This document shows, piece by piece, positions 44,967 through 53,741 of a stretch of 64,000 bases of DNA; within the stretch, counting starts at the first letter, position 1; each line of letters opens with the position of its first letter. Source of the DNA: DT-110 sp030148525 (GTDB lineage: Bacteria > Bacteroidota > Bacteroidia > Chitinophagales > Saprospiraceae); NCBI GenBank assembly GCA_965227445.1, contig OZ245751.1, forward strand, positions 496,001 to 560,000, given 5' to 3'. Both the position numbers and the translations under genes were made by a program. Below the pieces are notes generated by a model. That model was not told the origin of the DNA. It was given only the letters and a program-made list of their open reading frames with translations, and did not search any database.

Positions 44967-45380
44967 TTAGCAATAGCGATCAAAAGCCATCTTGAGGTTT
45001 TCAGCGATGATTTCAGCCGTGCGCCCCTCAATGTGGTGACGTTCCAGAAAGTGAACCAGTTTTCCGTCCTTGAATAACGCAATAGACGGTGAAGAAGGAG
45101 GGTATGGCAACATGTAGGAACGGGCTTTTTCGGTAGCTTCCCGATCGACACCCGCGAAAACAGTGGCCATGATATCGGGAGTTTTATCATTCTGAGCAGC
45201 TAACTTGGCACCAGGACGTGCATTAGCAGCTGCACAGCCGCAAACGGAATTTACAACAACCATAACGGTTCCTTCTTTTTTGTCAAGCACACTGGAGACC
45301 TCTTCCGGTGTTGTTAACGCTTCAAAACCGTGGTTTGTCAAATCTTTGGCCATAGGGGCAGTCAATTCGGCAGGATACAT
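44967..45380 (-). CDS. BrxA/BrxB-family bacilliredoxin
   Basis: A 137-residue thioredoxin-fold protein of the YphP/YqiW family. The active site is VNSVCGCAAANARPG (Cys47-Gly-Cys49), the CGC motif characteristic of bacilliredoxins, which remove bacillithiol from S-bacillithiolated proteins. The rest of the fold is complete (ATVFAGVDREATEKAR, PSSPSIALFKDGKLV). Whether this organism makes bacillithiol cannot be told here. Two TAnnTTTG-type elements lie upstream on the minus strand. Confidence 0.95.
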   Translation of the reverse strand: MYPAELTAPMAKDLTNHGFEALTTPEEVSSVLDKKEGTVMVVVNSVCGCAAANARPGAKLAAQNDKTPDIMATVFAGVDREATEKARSYMLPYPPSSPSIALFKDGKLVHFLERHHIEGRTAEIIAENLKMAFDRYC

Positions 45381-45403
45381 ATCAATTATTTTTTAATTTT
45401 AAC

Positions 45404-45425
45404 CAAAATTACGAGTACAAAGGTA
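45404..45425 (-). promoter_or_regulatory. possible promoter elements of the bacilliredoxin gene
   Basis: Two minus-strand TAnnTTTG matches in tandem: TAATTTTG (45411-45404) and TACCTTTG (45425-45418), giving leaders of roughly 20 and 35 bases to ATG 45380. No clear -33 element. Confidence 0.4.
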
Positions 45426-45592
45426 CCGTATACTTTTAGATGTTACTAAACATACATCACGATACCAACTCTGGTTCATGAACAGAAGGGTTTATCTGCA
45501 GTAAGTTATCTCAAAATACAACCAACTTTTAAATCCCGTGACTGCTACTTTTTCGTTAGTGAAGAAGCAGGACTTTTGGAAAAGACATTCCT

Positions 45593-45964
45593 ATGAATTT
45601 GAAAAAGCTGTACCTGCCTGTATTGGTTGGCTTTCTTTGTACGTATTGTACGCGTGACCAACTCCCTGCTAATCCGCTTGATTCGCCGGCTTGTGATAAC
45701 CTGATGGCTTCCTATGAGCTCAATATAAAGGCCATTCTCGACGAATCTTGTGCTTACAGTGGCTGTCATCCCGGCTACAATCGGTTCGAAAACCTGTTGC
45801 CCAATTTGGAAAACGGATCTTTTCGATCAAGAGTAATCGAGCTGGAATCGGATCCCAACCTTGGGATGCCGCCGGATTACGCACCTTCGGATCGACCGAG
45901 GGAACTCACGGCTGATCAGTTAGAACTGTTAGCTTGTTGGCTTGCGGATAACTACCCGGAATAA
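45593..45964 (+). CDS. small exported protein with a CX4CH heme-like motif
   Basis: A 123-residue protein with a hydrophobic N-terminus (residues 1-20, possibly a lipid-anchored signal although FLCTYC is not a standard lipobox). The central ILDESCAYSGCHPG gives Cys-X4-Cys-His, a heme c attachment variant known from tetraheme cytochrome c3, followed by the GMPP/LACWLADNYPE arrangement seen in Planctomycete-type monoheme domains. It begins a three-gene operon with a DUF5777 barrel and a diheme cytochrome, which supports an electron-transfer role. The heme motif spacing is the uncertain part. Confidence 0.75.
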   Translation: MNLKKLYLPVLVGFLCTYCTRDQLPANPLDSPACDNLMASYELNIKAILDESCAYSGCHPGYNRFENLLPNLENGSFRSRVIELESDPNLGMPPDYAPSDRPRELTADQLELLACWLADNYPE

Positions 45965-45995
45965 GGGACCACGCACTTCTAAAAAAAAACTACCC

Positions 45996-46877
45996 ATGAG
46001 AGCGATATTTTCCATGCTGATCCTATTACTTGCTGCGGGAGTGTTGTCCGCCCAGGAACCAGTTTATACCACTTTTAAAGACACCAGAGTAATCAACACG
46101 CACTCCACCGAAACCCTGGGGCGCAGAAAATTGGATGTGCGTATTACCCACCGATTCGGGGATATCGCCGGTGATCGCGGTGGATTCAAAACCTTTTACG
46201 GGTTGGAAACGGCTGCTGACGTATTGATCGGACTGGAATATGGTATCAGCGATAACTTTATGGTCGGATTACATCGGGTCAAGGGCGGCGGACAGTTGCC
46301 GGATGGAACGACCGGCCTGAACCAACTGATGAATGGTGTGGCTAAATTACGACTCATCCGGCAAAGCGAAGATGACAGCCGTCCGATAAGCCTGGCCCTG
46401 CTCGGAGTAGCTTCCATTTCCACCTCCGAAGCGGTAGACAATGAGGATGTAATCCAAAACTTTGCGGTATTTGCTCACCGCCTTGCCTACCACGGTCAGG
46501 CCATCGCAGCGCGCAAGTTTTCGGATAACTTTTCGCTTCAAGCCAGCCTGGGTTATACCTACCGCAATGTGGTTCCCTTTGAAGATGAGAATGGCATCCT
46601 TAGTGCCGGTTTAGCTACCCGAATACAACTATCGAGGGTATTTGGCATTGTACTGGATGCGGCGGTTCCGATTTCGGACATGCGTACGGCCGATAATGGC
46701 TTTTATCCGGCCATTGGGGTAGGCGTAGAGATTGAGACCGGTGGCCACGTTTTTCAATTGAATTTGACCAATGCCACCCAGATCATGGAAACCGGATATA
46801 TTCCCTACACTACGTCCAACTGGCTGGACGGTGAATTCCGCTTTGGCTTCACCATTTCCCGACCTTTCAATCTGTAA
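45996..46877 (+). CDS. DUF5777 outer-membrane beta-barrel protein
   Basis: A 293-residue exported protein (signal peptide ending GVLSAQ). The body has the alternating pattern of an outer-membrane barrel and the DUF5777 landmarks RVINTHSTETLGRRKLDVRI, HRFGDIAGDRGG and a final FRFGFTISRPFNL. It lies between two cytochrome-type genes (gaps of 31 and 5 bases), a linkage common for this family in Bacteroidetes and suggestive of an outer-membrane partner for periplasmic electron transfer. ATG 45996 is preferred to ATG 45942, which overlaps the previous gene. Confidence 0.85.
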   Translation: MRAIFSMLILLLAAGVLSAQEPVYTTFKDTRVINTHSTETLGRRKLDVRITHRFGDIAGDRGGFKTFYGLETAADVLIGLEYGISDNFMVGLHRVKGGGQLPDGTTGLNQLMNGVAKLRLIRQSEDDSRPISLALLGVASISTSEAVDNEDVIQNFAVFAHRLAYHGQAIAARKFSDNFSLQASLGYTYRNVVPFEDENGILSAGLATRIQLSRVFGIVLDAAVPISDMRTADNGFYPAIGVGVEIETGGHVFQLNLTNATQIMETGYIPYTTSNWLDGEFRFGFTISRPFNL

Positions 46878-46882
46878 TAAGT

Positions 46883-47914
46883 ATGAAATCCCTATATCTG
46901 ATTATTTTTCTGGGCCTCTTTGGTTGGTGGTACCTTGAGCCCCCCGCCGATTCCTATCGGGAGGTCTTTGTCGATGATGCACCCCTGGCGGAGGTACTAG
47001 CCCAATTGGGTGCCGACGATCATCCTTTCCAACCGGATACTACCTTGCCCGGCGTATCGGTTGCCAGCGGAGCATCCCTGGTACATACCGGATTTGCCGA
47101 AGGTCCGGACGGAAAGCGAGCTTCCAAACAAAGTGCCAACTTCGTTTGTACCAGTTGCCACAATACCGTGCGGGAAGACCCGGATTTGCTGGAGGCAGAC
47201 CCCGAAGCACGACTCGATTACGTCACAGAGCGAGGAATACCATTTTTGCAGGGTACTACCCTCTATGGGGCCATTAATCGACGTCGTTTTTACAATGGAG
47301 ACTATCAGGAAAAATACGGAGAATTGGTTTTTGCTGCCCGCGAAAGTTTACGGGAAGCTATTCAATTGTGTGCTACCGAGTGTGCCCAGGGCCGACCGCT
47401 GGAGGATTGGGAACAGGAATCGGTTGTTGCTTATTTGTGGACCATTGGATTGACGATCAGTGACCTGGACCTTTCTAATGAAGACAAAACGACCATAGAA
47501 AATGCTCTGGCGGGTAGGGGCGATCAGGCAGCAGCCAGAAAGTTGATCCAGTCCTACTACCTCGACTATTCGCCCGCCACCTTTGTCAAGCCGCCCGACA
47601 ATCGCACGGAAGGGTACGAGGGAATAACCGGTCGCCCCGAACGGGGAGAAATGATCTACGAATCCTCATGCCTTCATTGCCATGAGAATGCCCGCTACGC
47701 GTTTTTTCGGTTAGATGATTCAAAGAATACTTTTCAGTATCTGAAAAAACATATGGACCGGTACACTCGCTATTCACTGTATCAGGTGTCGCGCTACGGT
47801 ACAAGTCCCATGCCTGGCAAGCGCACCTACATGCCCAATTATACCAAAGAGAAAATGACCGATCAACAATTGGAGGATCTCAGGGCATATATTGAATTAG
47901 GAGCTTCCGAATAG
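46883..47914 (+). CDS. diheme c-type cytochrome
   Basis: A 343-residue exported protein (signal or anchor in the first 16 residues) with two standard heme c sites: FVCTSCHNTV near residue 91 and SSCLHCHENA near residue 261, each expected to face a distal Met or His. The two domains are separated by a helical linker with ATECAQGRPLEDWEQES. It belongs to the operon of the CX4CH protein and the DUF5777 barrel, so it probably carries electrons in the periplasm. No oxidase or reductase gene is next to it. Confidence 0.92.
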   Translation: MKSLYLIIFLGLFGWWYLEPPADSYREVFVDDAPLAEVLAQLGADDHPFQPDTTLPGVSVASGASLVHTGFAEGPDGKRASKQSANFVCTSCHNTVREDPDLLEADPEARLDYVTERGIPFLQGTTLYGAINRRRFYNGDYQEKYGELVFAARESLREAIQLCATECAQGRPLEDWEQESVVAYLWTIGLTISDLDLSNEDKTTIENALAGRGDQAAARKLIQSYYLDYSPATFVKPPDNRTEGYEGITGRPERGEMIYESSCLHCHENARYAFFRLDDSKNTFQYLKKHMDRYTRYSLYQVSRYGTSPMPGKRTYMPNYTKEKMTDQQLEDLRAYIELGASE

Positions 47915-48022
47915 GCGTATTGTAGGCTGGATTACTAAGGCTTTCAGCTCGGAATTATGAATTCGGAGGTAAATTCTGTTTTTTTAAGGCCTCTTATTTG
48001 GTAGCTCCACAAACGATAAACT

Positions 48023-48478
48023 ATGCTTCGGTTAGGACTTTTCCTTTGTTTTTTAATGATCGGTGTGTCCGCGGTGCAGGCCCAGGATAAATTAGAAGGA
48101 TTGTGGAAAGGTACCATATCAGACGGTGGATTGGAATCTGAAAACAGCTACACCTTTGAATTATTTCTTACCAAAGAAGGGAAACGCCTGAAGGGGAAGT
48201 CCTACGTTCACCTGGAAAAAGGCAAGATTATTGAAATGGAGATCCGGGGGGTTCTGTATCAGGACCAATCGATCTATATGGCCGATGTCGAATTTATTCC
48301 CCTAGAAGGAACGGGGGTTAAGCCACGGTACACGCGAAAATACCAATTATTGTACCGGCCAAGTATTTGGGAAACTACGCTGAACGGCTACTGGCAGGAG
48401 ATCATACCGACCCCTTTCTTTGACGGTCGTGACCGGGGACGTATTTTCCTGAAAAAAGTGAAGAAAAATAAGGCCTGA
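48023..48478 (+). CDS. small secreted protein of unknown function
   Basis: A 151-residue exported protein with a signal peptide ending AVQAQ. The mature part (about 130 residues) is beta-rich: LEGLWKGTISDGG, TFELFLTKEGKRLKGKSYV, MADVEFIPLEG, and ends in basic FLKKVKKNKA. The repeated strand pattern recalls lipocalin-like proteins but I see no conserved motif. It is transcribed alone and converges with the DUF2064 gene 14 bases away. Confidence 0.8.
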   Translation: MLRLGLFLCFLMIGVSAVQAQDKLEGLWKGTISDGGLESENSYTFELFLTKEGKRLKGKSYVHLEKGKIIEMEIRGVLYQDQSIYMADVEFIPLEGTGVKPRYTRKYQLLYRPSIWETTLNGYWQEIIPTPFFDGRDRGRIFLKKVKKNKA

Positions 48479-48492
48479 ATACCGGTCGTTTT

Positions 48493-49086
48493 CTAAACCG
48501 GCCATCCGTATTTTTCCCAGTCTTCCGCATAATCAATGTCCGACAAGGTTGCCACCGTGTCGTATTCCAATCCGGCTTTTTCAATCCGGCGTGTTGTTTC
48601 CGTAAAGACCTGATCTGTACTCCAGATCATATTACGGAACAGAAATTCGTGCACCCGTTTCATTCCCAGTAAGTAGTAGCCTCCATCCAGGGCGGGGCCC
48701 AGCACCACGTCATTCGCATCCAACTTCTCAAAAGCCCGGTTCACAATATCCGGAGTCAGGGAAGCGCAATCGCTTCCGATGATTATGGCCGCTTCGGCTT
48801 TACGCAAGGCTTCGCGGAAAGCGGTCTCCATGCGCTGGCCCAGATCACCGGAGGGTTGTACGCGTTTGTCGAATGCCTCCGCCGGCCATGCATCCTCCTC
48901 GTCAATATGGGAACCGTAATACAGCAGGCGATGTGCATCAATCTGCCGGGCGACCTCACGGGTGTGCCGCATTAGTTCCAGGTAGATCAAAAGGGCTTGA
49001 TCGTCACCAACATCGGCTGCCAGACGGGTTTTTACCGTTCCCTTAACCGGGTTCTTTATAAAGGTGATCAGAGCTCTTTTCTTCAT
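48493..49086 (-). CDS. DUF2064 / TIGR04282-type glycosyltransferase-like protein
   Basis: A 197-residue protein with a nucleotidyltransferase-like GT-A fold: NPVKGTVKTRLAADVGDDQA near the N-terminus, GDLGQRMETAFREAL, the acidic IIGSDCASLTPDIV and the loop VVLGPALDGGYYLLGMKR. This matches the DUF2064 family, in which TIGR04282 members occur in arsenosugar biosynthesis, but no arsenic-related gene is nearby, so only a sugar-nucleotide-like role is inferred. It is downstream of the adaptor gene, separated by an inverted heptamer repeat. Confidence 0.88.
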   Translation of the reverse strand: MKKRALITFIKNPVKGTVKTRLAADVGDDQALLIYLELMRHTREVARQIDAHRLLYYGSHIDEEDAWPAEAFDKRVQPSGDLGQRMETAFREALRKAEAAIIIGSDCASLTPDIVNRAFEKLDANDVVLGPALDGGYYLLGMKRVHEFLFRNMIWSTDQVFTETTRRIEKAGLEYDTVATLSDIDYAEDWEKYGWPV

Positions 49087-49094
49087 TCCATGAT

Positions 49095-49180
49095 CAGGTT
49101 TGAGGTTTGAGGTTTGGGGTTTGAGGTCAGGTTAGAGGTTACCTCAAACCCCAAACCTCAAACCCCAAACCTCAAACCTG
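49095..49180. repeat. inverted heptamer repeat, GGTTTGA / TCAAACC type
   Basis: Four units GGTTTGA/GGTTTGG starting CAGGTTTGAGG, a short centre GTCAGGTTAGAGGTTACC, then about five inverted units ending CTCAAACCTG. The ends are mirror images and the block could form a hairpin of about 35 bp per arm. It lies between two minus-strand genes. Confidence 0.85.
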
Positions 49181-49187
49181 AAAAAGG

Positions 49188-50549
49188 TTAATTACTTGTA
49201 AATAATTCTGATTCTTTCACTTTCTCAATCTCATCACCAGGCTCCAGTTTCCGGGAGATAGCTGAGTAGGGGCCGGTGATAACCTCGTCGCCCACATTGA
49301 GCCCTTTCGTGATTTCGATGTACGAATCATCCTGAATACCGGTGGTGACAGGTACCAGAGCCAGTGTATCGTTAACCAGTTTGAATACTACCTCGATGGG
49401 CAGATCGGGCTCATCCAGGTCTTTTGTATCGCGGTAGACCGTCTTTTTTTCCCGGGTGGTTACCGATTGGATCGGAATGGCTACTATGTCCTCTTTTACG
49501 GAAGTATTGATCTCTACCGAAGCCGACATACCCGGACGGAAGGGAAAGGGCTTGGTTGGGGTAATCAAATCCTGGTACGATTCGGGTGAAATATTAATGC
49601 GCACTTCGAAGTTGGTGACCTGATCACTAGTCAGGGCAGCCGTAGCTGAATTTGACGCTGAATTAGCAATTTGGGTCACTGTACCTTTGAAGATGCGGTC
49701 GATATAAGCGTCCACCTCGATTTCCACTTCGTCACCGATGGAAACGCGGGGAATATCATTCTCACTCACATCCACGCGTACTTCCATGGCATCCAGGTTT
49801 GCAATACGCATCATTTCCGTACCAGTCATTTGAATCGTACCAACCACGCGCTCACCTTCTTCGATGCTCAACATGGATATAGTACCGTCCATAGGAGCGT
49901 AGATGGACGTTCGGCGCAGACTGGTGCGCAATTCTTCAAGGGTTGCTTCGGCACTTTTTACCGAAAATTCAGCGGCCTTGACGTTTTCTTCGGCTGCCTG
50001 AATGCTGGCAGTCGAAGACCGCAGGTTAGCCTGGAGTCCTTTGTAATTCGATTCGGATTGCTGGAAGTCAGCTTCGGAGATAACCCCTTGGTCAAACAGC
50101 TGTTTGTTCCGTTCGTAGATTTCCTTGGCATTCTGTAATTGCGCTTCAATTTGTTCCCGCTGAGCCATGAGGTTTTTAACCTGTGAACGCGAGTTGGCCA
50201 ATTGTGCCTTTGAAGTATTCACGGAGGCCCGGCCTCGTTCCACCTGAGATTCGATGGCTTCGGGGTCTACATTGGCCAACAACTGGCCCGCAGAAACAGA
50301 GTCACCTTCTTCCACGTAGAGTTTAACCACCTCACCGGATACATCAGAACTGATTTTTACTTCTGTCTGCGGGAAGATCTTCCCGCTGGCAGCAACCATC
50401 TCTTTAATGGTGCGTGCCTCTACCACTTCGGTAGTTACCCGTTCGCCTTTTGAACTGTTTTGCTGCTTGATAATGAGAGCAACGACTAACAGCACGATCG
50501 CAGCGACCAGTACGATAATCAGGGTATTATTACGTTTTCGTTTTGCCAT
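49188..50549 (-). CDS. MacA/HlyD-type periplasmic adaptor protein
   Basis: A 453-residue membrane-fusion protein with an N-terminal membrane anchor (residues 7-27), a lipoyl-like domain (VVKLYVEEGDSVSAGQLLANVD), a long alpha hairpin (residues 95-215; VKNLMAQREQIEAQLQNAKEIYERN), the second lipoyl half (SIYAPMDGTISMLSIEEGERV), a barrel domain and an extra C-terminal domain. The anchored N-terminus and length resemble MacA of ABC-type MacAB-TolC exporters. The TolC-like gene is upstream, but no MacB permease follows, so the pump must be encoded elsewhere. Confidence 0.9.
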   Translation of the reverse strand: MAKRKRNNTLIIVLVAAIVLLVVALIIKQQNSSKGERVTTEVVEARTIKEMVAASGKIFPQTEVKISSDVSGEVVKLYVEEGDSVSAGQLLANVDPEAIESQVERGRASVNTSKAQLANSRSQVKNLMAQREQIEAQLQNAKEIYERNKQLFDQGVISEADFQQSESNYKGLQANLRSSTASIQAAEENVKAAEFSVKSAEATLEELRTSLRRTSIYAPMDGTISMLSIEEGERVVGTIQMTGTEMMRIANLDAMEVRVDVSENDIPRVSIGDEVEIEVDAYIDRIFKGTVTQIANSASNSATAALTSDQVTNFEVRINISPESYQDLITPTKPFPFRPGMSASVEINTSVKEDIVAIPIQSVTTREKKTVYRDTKDLDEPDLPIEVVFKLVNDTLALVPVTTGIQDDSYIEITKGLNVGDEVITGPYSAISRKLEPGDEIEKVKESELFTSN

Positions 50550-50644
50550 TTTTCTACAATTGTTAAGCGAAGCCTTCCGGCAAAAAAATGAGTGTAAAGT
50601 AGGTCCGGTACCGGATCATTTGGCCGATTACCGGTTTGTGTATA

Positions 50645-52075
50645 TTATTCCAGGCTAATGCTTTTGCCCTGGTAAAATTCAACTTGCTTGATATTAAACA
50701 GATAGCTGTAGCGGGCCCGGATCAGTTGGATACGGGCGCGGTCCAGGTTGTTGCGGGCGGTGGAGTACTCCAGGGAATTAATAGCTCCCAGGGTGAATCG
50801 TTTTTCCGCATTGTCAAAGGCGATTTCCGCAGCTGAAACGGAAGCTTGGGCGGCCCGCAATGATCGCTGTGCTGCACGTGCATCGGCAATGGCCTGTTGT
50901 ACGTTGTTTTTTAAGGTCTGACGTGCCTGTAATCCTTGCAGTTCCTGGCCAATGGCGTTTAACCTGGCCCGTTCCACGGCGATCTTATTCTGGTGATTGC
51001 TGTAAATAGGAATCGACAGGTTGGCGCCGATACTTTGACCAAAGTTATCCTGGAATTGATCGAAATAGGGATAGTCCTGCCCGACGGGGGTAGTAGTAGG
51101 TACCTCCAGCGTAACCTCCTGGCCATTAATGATTATAGTCTGACTCTCCGTACCATCCACGAAAATGAACTGCTGGGCACGTGAAGAGTAGTTGGTGTTC
51201 AGGCCACCGGATATGCGCAAGGTGGGCATGAAGCCGGCTTTAGCCAGGTCAACTCCGATTTCGGCGCTTTCAATTCGTTTGTCGGCGGCCTCTATATTGG
51301 CCTGGGCCCCCAATGCACTCACGTAAATATCATTAAAACGGTAGTTATCGGGACTGGCATCGGCGGGGATTACAATCTCAGGCGTTACGATTTCCAGCGG
51401 TTGTGTGGGATCGTAATCCATCAATTGCTTTAAGTTTAGGTAGGCGATAGCCAACTGATTCTCGGCATCGACAATGCTTTGCTCATCCAGTGCGATTTGG
51501 GACAAGAAGTCGAGGCGATCGTTTTCGGGCAGTGACCCGGCCTGGATCAGTTTGTCGGTTTGGTCCAACTGCTGTTGAGAGAGTTGTAGTTGCTGCTGGG
51601 TAAGCTCTAACTGCTCCTGAGCCAAAAGAATGCTCAGATACGCATTGGCCACCTGAAGAGCCAGGTTGTCCGACTGAAATTCAGCATCCAGTTTGGCAGC
51701 TTGTACATCCAGGTCGGACTGGCGGATGGAGTTGTTGATCCGGTTGCCCGCAAAGACTGTCATACCCAAATTTACGCTATAGGAATTGAAACCTACACTT
51801 TGAGTGACGAAGTCGTTGGTAACGGGATCAATGGTACGACCAAATTGGTTACCCGCACTTATGTTGGCACTCAAACTTGGCAAACGGCTCAATTTGTTTT
51901 GCTTGAGGCTCAGTTCAGTGGTGCGGACACTGTTCTGGGCCTGTCGAATATTCAGGCTGTTTTGCCGGGCATAATCAATGCATTGCGCAAGTGTCATCCG
52001 GGTGTTGCTCTGAGCTTCAACGGTTTGAGATTCCAGGATAAAGATCACTGATAAAAAGAGTACAAGTAGACGCAT
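50645..52075 (-). CDS. TolC-family outer-membrane protein, second copy
   Basis: A 476-residue outer-membrane efflux channel subunit with a signal peptide ending TVEAQ. Both OEP repeats are seen: MTLAQCIDYARQNSLNIRQAQ at the start of the mature part and the paired coiled-coil helices (LTQQQLQLSQQQLDQTDKL; LKNNVQQAIADARAAQRS). It differs clearly from the copy at 37952. The start ATG 52075 gives a proper signal peptide; the open frame runs further upstream to 52162. It precedes the MacA-like gene by 95 bases on the minus strand. Confidence 0.92.
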   Translation of the reverse strand: MRLLVLFLSVIFILESQTVEAQSNTRMTLAQCIDYARQNSLNIRQAQNSVRTTELSLKQNKLSRLPSLSANISAGNQFGRTIDPVTNDFVTQSVGFNSYSVNLGMTVFAGNRINNSIRQSDLDVQAAKLDAEFQSDNLALQVANAYLSILLAQEQLELTQQQLQLSQQQLDQTDKLIQAGSLPENDRLDFLSQIALDEQSIVDAENQLAIAYLNLKQLMDYDPTQPLEIVTPEIVIPADASPDNYRFNDIYVSALGAQANIEAADKRIESAEIGVDLAKAGFMPTLRISGGLNTNYSSRAQQFIFVDGTESQTIIINGQEVTLEVPTTTPVGQDYPYFDQFQDNFGQSIGANLSIPIYSNHQNKIAVERARLNAIGQELQGLQARQTLKNNVQQAIADARAAQRSLRAAQASVSAAEIAFDNAEKRFTLGAINSLEYSTARNNLDRARIQLIRARYSYLFNIKQVEFYQGKSISLE

Positions 52076-52321
52076 GGTCGAAGGTTTTTTAGGAGGTACG
52101 ACAATAAACTGTCTGTAAGATGCATGCCCGGACCGACCACCCCCGGGTCGATCCGGATACAATAGTAGAAAAGTGAGGAAGAGCGACCGAAATTTTTATA
52201 TCAATGGCACCTTATCTTGGATTAACTGCTCGTCGAAGACAACCGGCAATTGGTGTTATACCGATAGGGGGGAGATGCTCTTCTTTTCAGGGACGCAAAA
52301 TTAGGAAATGGGAGCATAAGT

Positions 52322-52349
52322 CCGGTTTTTGGCGAAAGCCGAAAAACGG
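52322..52349. other. hairpin with GGCGAAAGCC tetraloop
   Basis: Stem CCGGTTTTTGGC / GCCGAAAAACGG around a GAAA loop, seven bases after the minus-strand stop of the T9SS plug gene. The core GGCGAAAGCC recurs at 37036-37045 and (inverted) at 35102-35111, all intergenic. Confidence 0.5.
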
Positions 52350-52355
52350 TCAGAA

Positions 52356-53678
52356 CTAGTTGGTGCTGAATTGAACGAACCCGACGACTTGATCGTACCG
52401 GGCACCAAAAGGATGGTAATACAACAGTATGAGGTAGTTGTTCTCGGTCTCAAAAAAGTTACCTTCGGTGAGCGAGAAATCGGGTTGTACTTCTTTCCGG
52501 GGTTCTTCTTCATTTCGGCTTGTGGGCTTCCCATCCGCAGCGGGCATCAGACCGTAGGCGTAGTTGTAAAAGCCTTGTTTAAGCGGATATTTTAACACAT
52601 ACCCATTCACGGCTTCATTATAAGCCATCTTATATCGCTCATCGGTTTGCCAATTTGTGAATGCCCCCATCAGATATAGGTCCTTATCGTAAAAAGGCTC
52701 TTCAGCGGAAAAGGTAAACAAAACCTGGGCGTAGTCAGCGGCAAGTTCATTGCTTTGTTCCTGGTTTTCGATAATAAAACCACCATTCAGGTCTTCGTAT
52801 TCGATATAGGGCTGACCATCGCGTGGCCGGTCTTTGAGCAGGGTGACTTCCCAGCGATTCGGCAGGCGTTCCACCCGGGCAATATTCTGGCTGGGGTAAC
52901 GCAAATTGCGCAGGTCTATAAAGCGAAATTCTTTCATGGCCGGAAAGATTATCTTGTTCTGATAATCATAACGCAACTCATTGCCCAACACAAACTGTGG
53001 TGGTAACCCATCGATGGCTGAGTCCCAGCGTCCGTTTTGCAGAATGACGGCCTTGATGTCTTGCTGGGGATTGCGCAGCGGGAAGTTCTCGAAATTGGCT
53101 ACAAAATCAATTTCCTGGTGGGTACGCATTTTGCTGGGCTGGCTGACACGGGTTAAGCGGGGGGTGACGGGAATAGCCCGTTCGGCAACAACGAACCGCC
53201 TCGACAGAACGGGGTAAAAATCCTCATCCTTTTCATAGACCACCAATAGGTAATTTCCCGACTTAGTCCAGCGAATGGACTGATTGGGGATGGTAAACTG
53301 GTAGCGGGTATATTCTTCCAGGGTTTTGGCGGAAAACTGGAAATCCAGTATCCGTTCTTCTGAGTATCCGTCCAGATATTCCATTTGATTGAGCTCAGAC
53401 GGATGCCAATCCCGGTCGCAGTGAATGATGGTATAATAGTAGTCACGTACGTCACCATCCAGGTCATCGAAGGAGACTAATAACCGGCTACTGCCCTCCA
53501 GATCAGTGACCGGAAAACTCGTGCGCAGTCCATCTACGTGAAACCGCACGGCTCCGACGAAGGGACCGTAGTCGTAGTTTTCGTAGCGCAAATCAACGAA
53601 TTCCTGAGCTGAGCCGTGCTTTCCCGGCCAGGCGCTCAAGAGTATACAGAAGATTGACAGCCAGATCGATTTTTGCAT
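52356..53678 (-). CDS. type IX secretion plug protein (DUF5103)
   Basis: A 440-residue exported protein (signal peptide ending HGSAQ) covering the DUF5103 family: FVDLRYENYDYGPFVGAVRFHV at the N-terminus, DGDVRDYYYTIIHCDRDWHPS, QFTIPNQSIRWTKSGNYLLVVY, a central NFPLRNPQQDIKAVILQNG and a C-terminal LTEGNFFETENNYLILLYYHPFG. Members of this family act as a periplasmic or outer-membrane plug of the SprA translocon in T9SS. This fits the two T9SS cargo proteins encoded in the window. No other T9SS component gene is adjacent. Confidence 0.92.
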   Translation of the reverse strand: MQKSIWLSIFCILLSAWPGKHGSAQEFVDLRYENYDYGPFVGAVRFHVDGLRTSFPVTDLEGSSRLLVSFDDLDGDVRDYYYTIIHCDRDWHPSELNQMEYLDGYSEERILDFQFSAKTLEEYTRYQFTIPNQSIRWTKSGNYLLVVYEKDEDFYPVLSRRFVVAERAIPVTPRLTRVSQPSKMRTHQEIDFVANFENFPLRNPQQDIKAVILQNGRWDSAIDGLPPQFVLGNELRYDYQNKIIFPAMKEFRFIDLRNLRYPSQNIARVERLPNRWEVTLLKDRPRDGQPYIEYEDLNGGFIIENQEQSNELAADYAQVLFTFSAEEPFYDKDLYLMGAFTNWQTDERYKMAYNEAVNGYVLKYPLKQGFYNYAYGLMPAADGKPTSRNEEEPRKEVQPDFSLTEGNFFETENNYLILLYYHPFGARYDQVVGFVQFSTN

Positions 53679-53741
53679 AGTAGTTTGTTTTTTCACTTTC
53701 GCTGACAATTTTTGCGGCGAATAATTGTCAGAGAACCCTTT

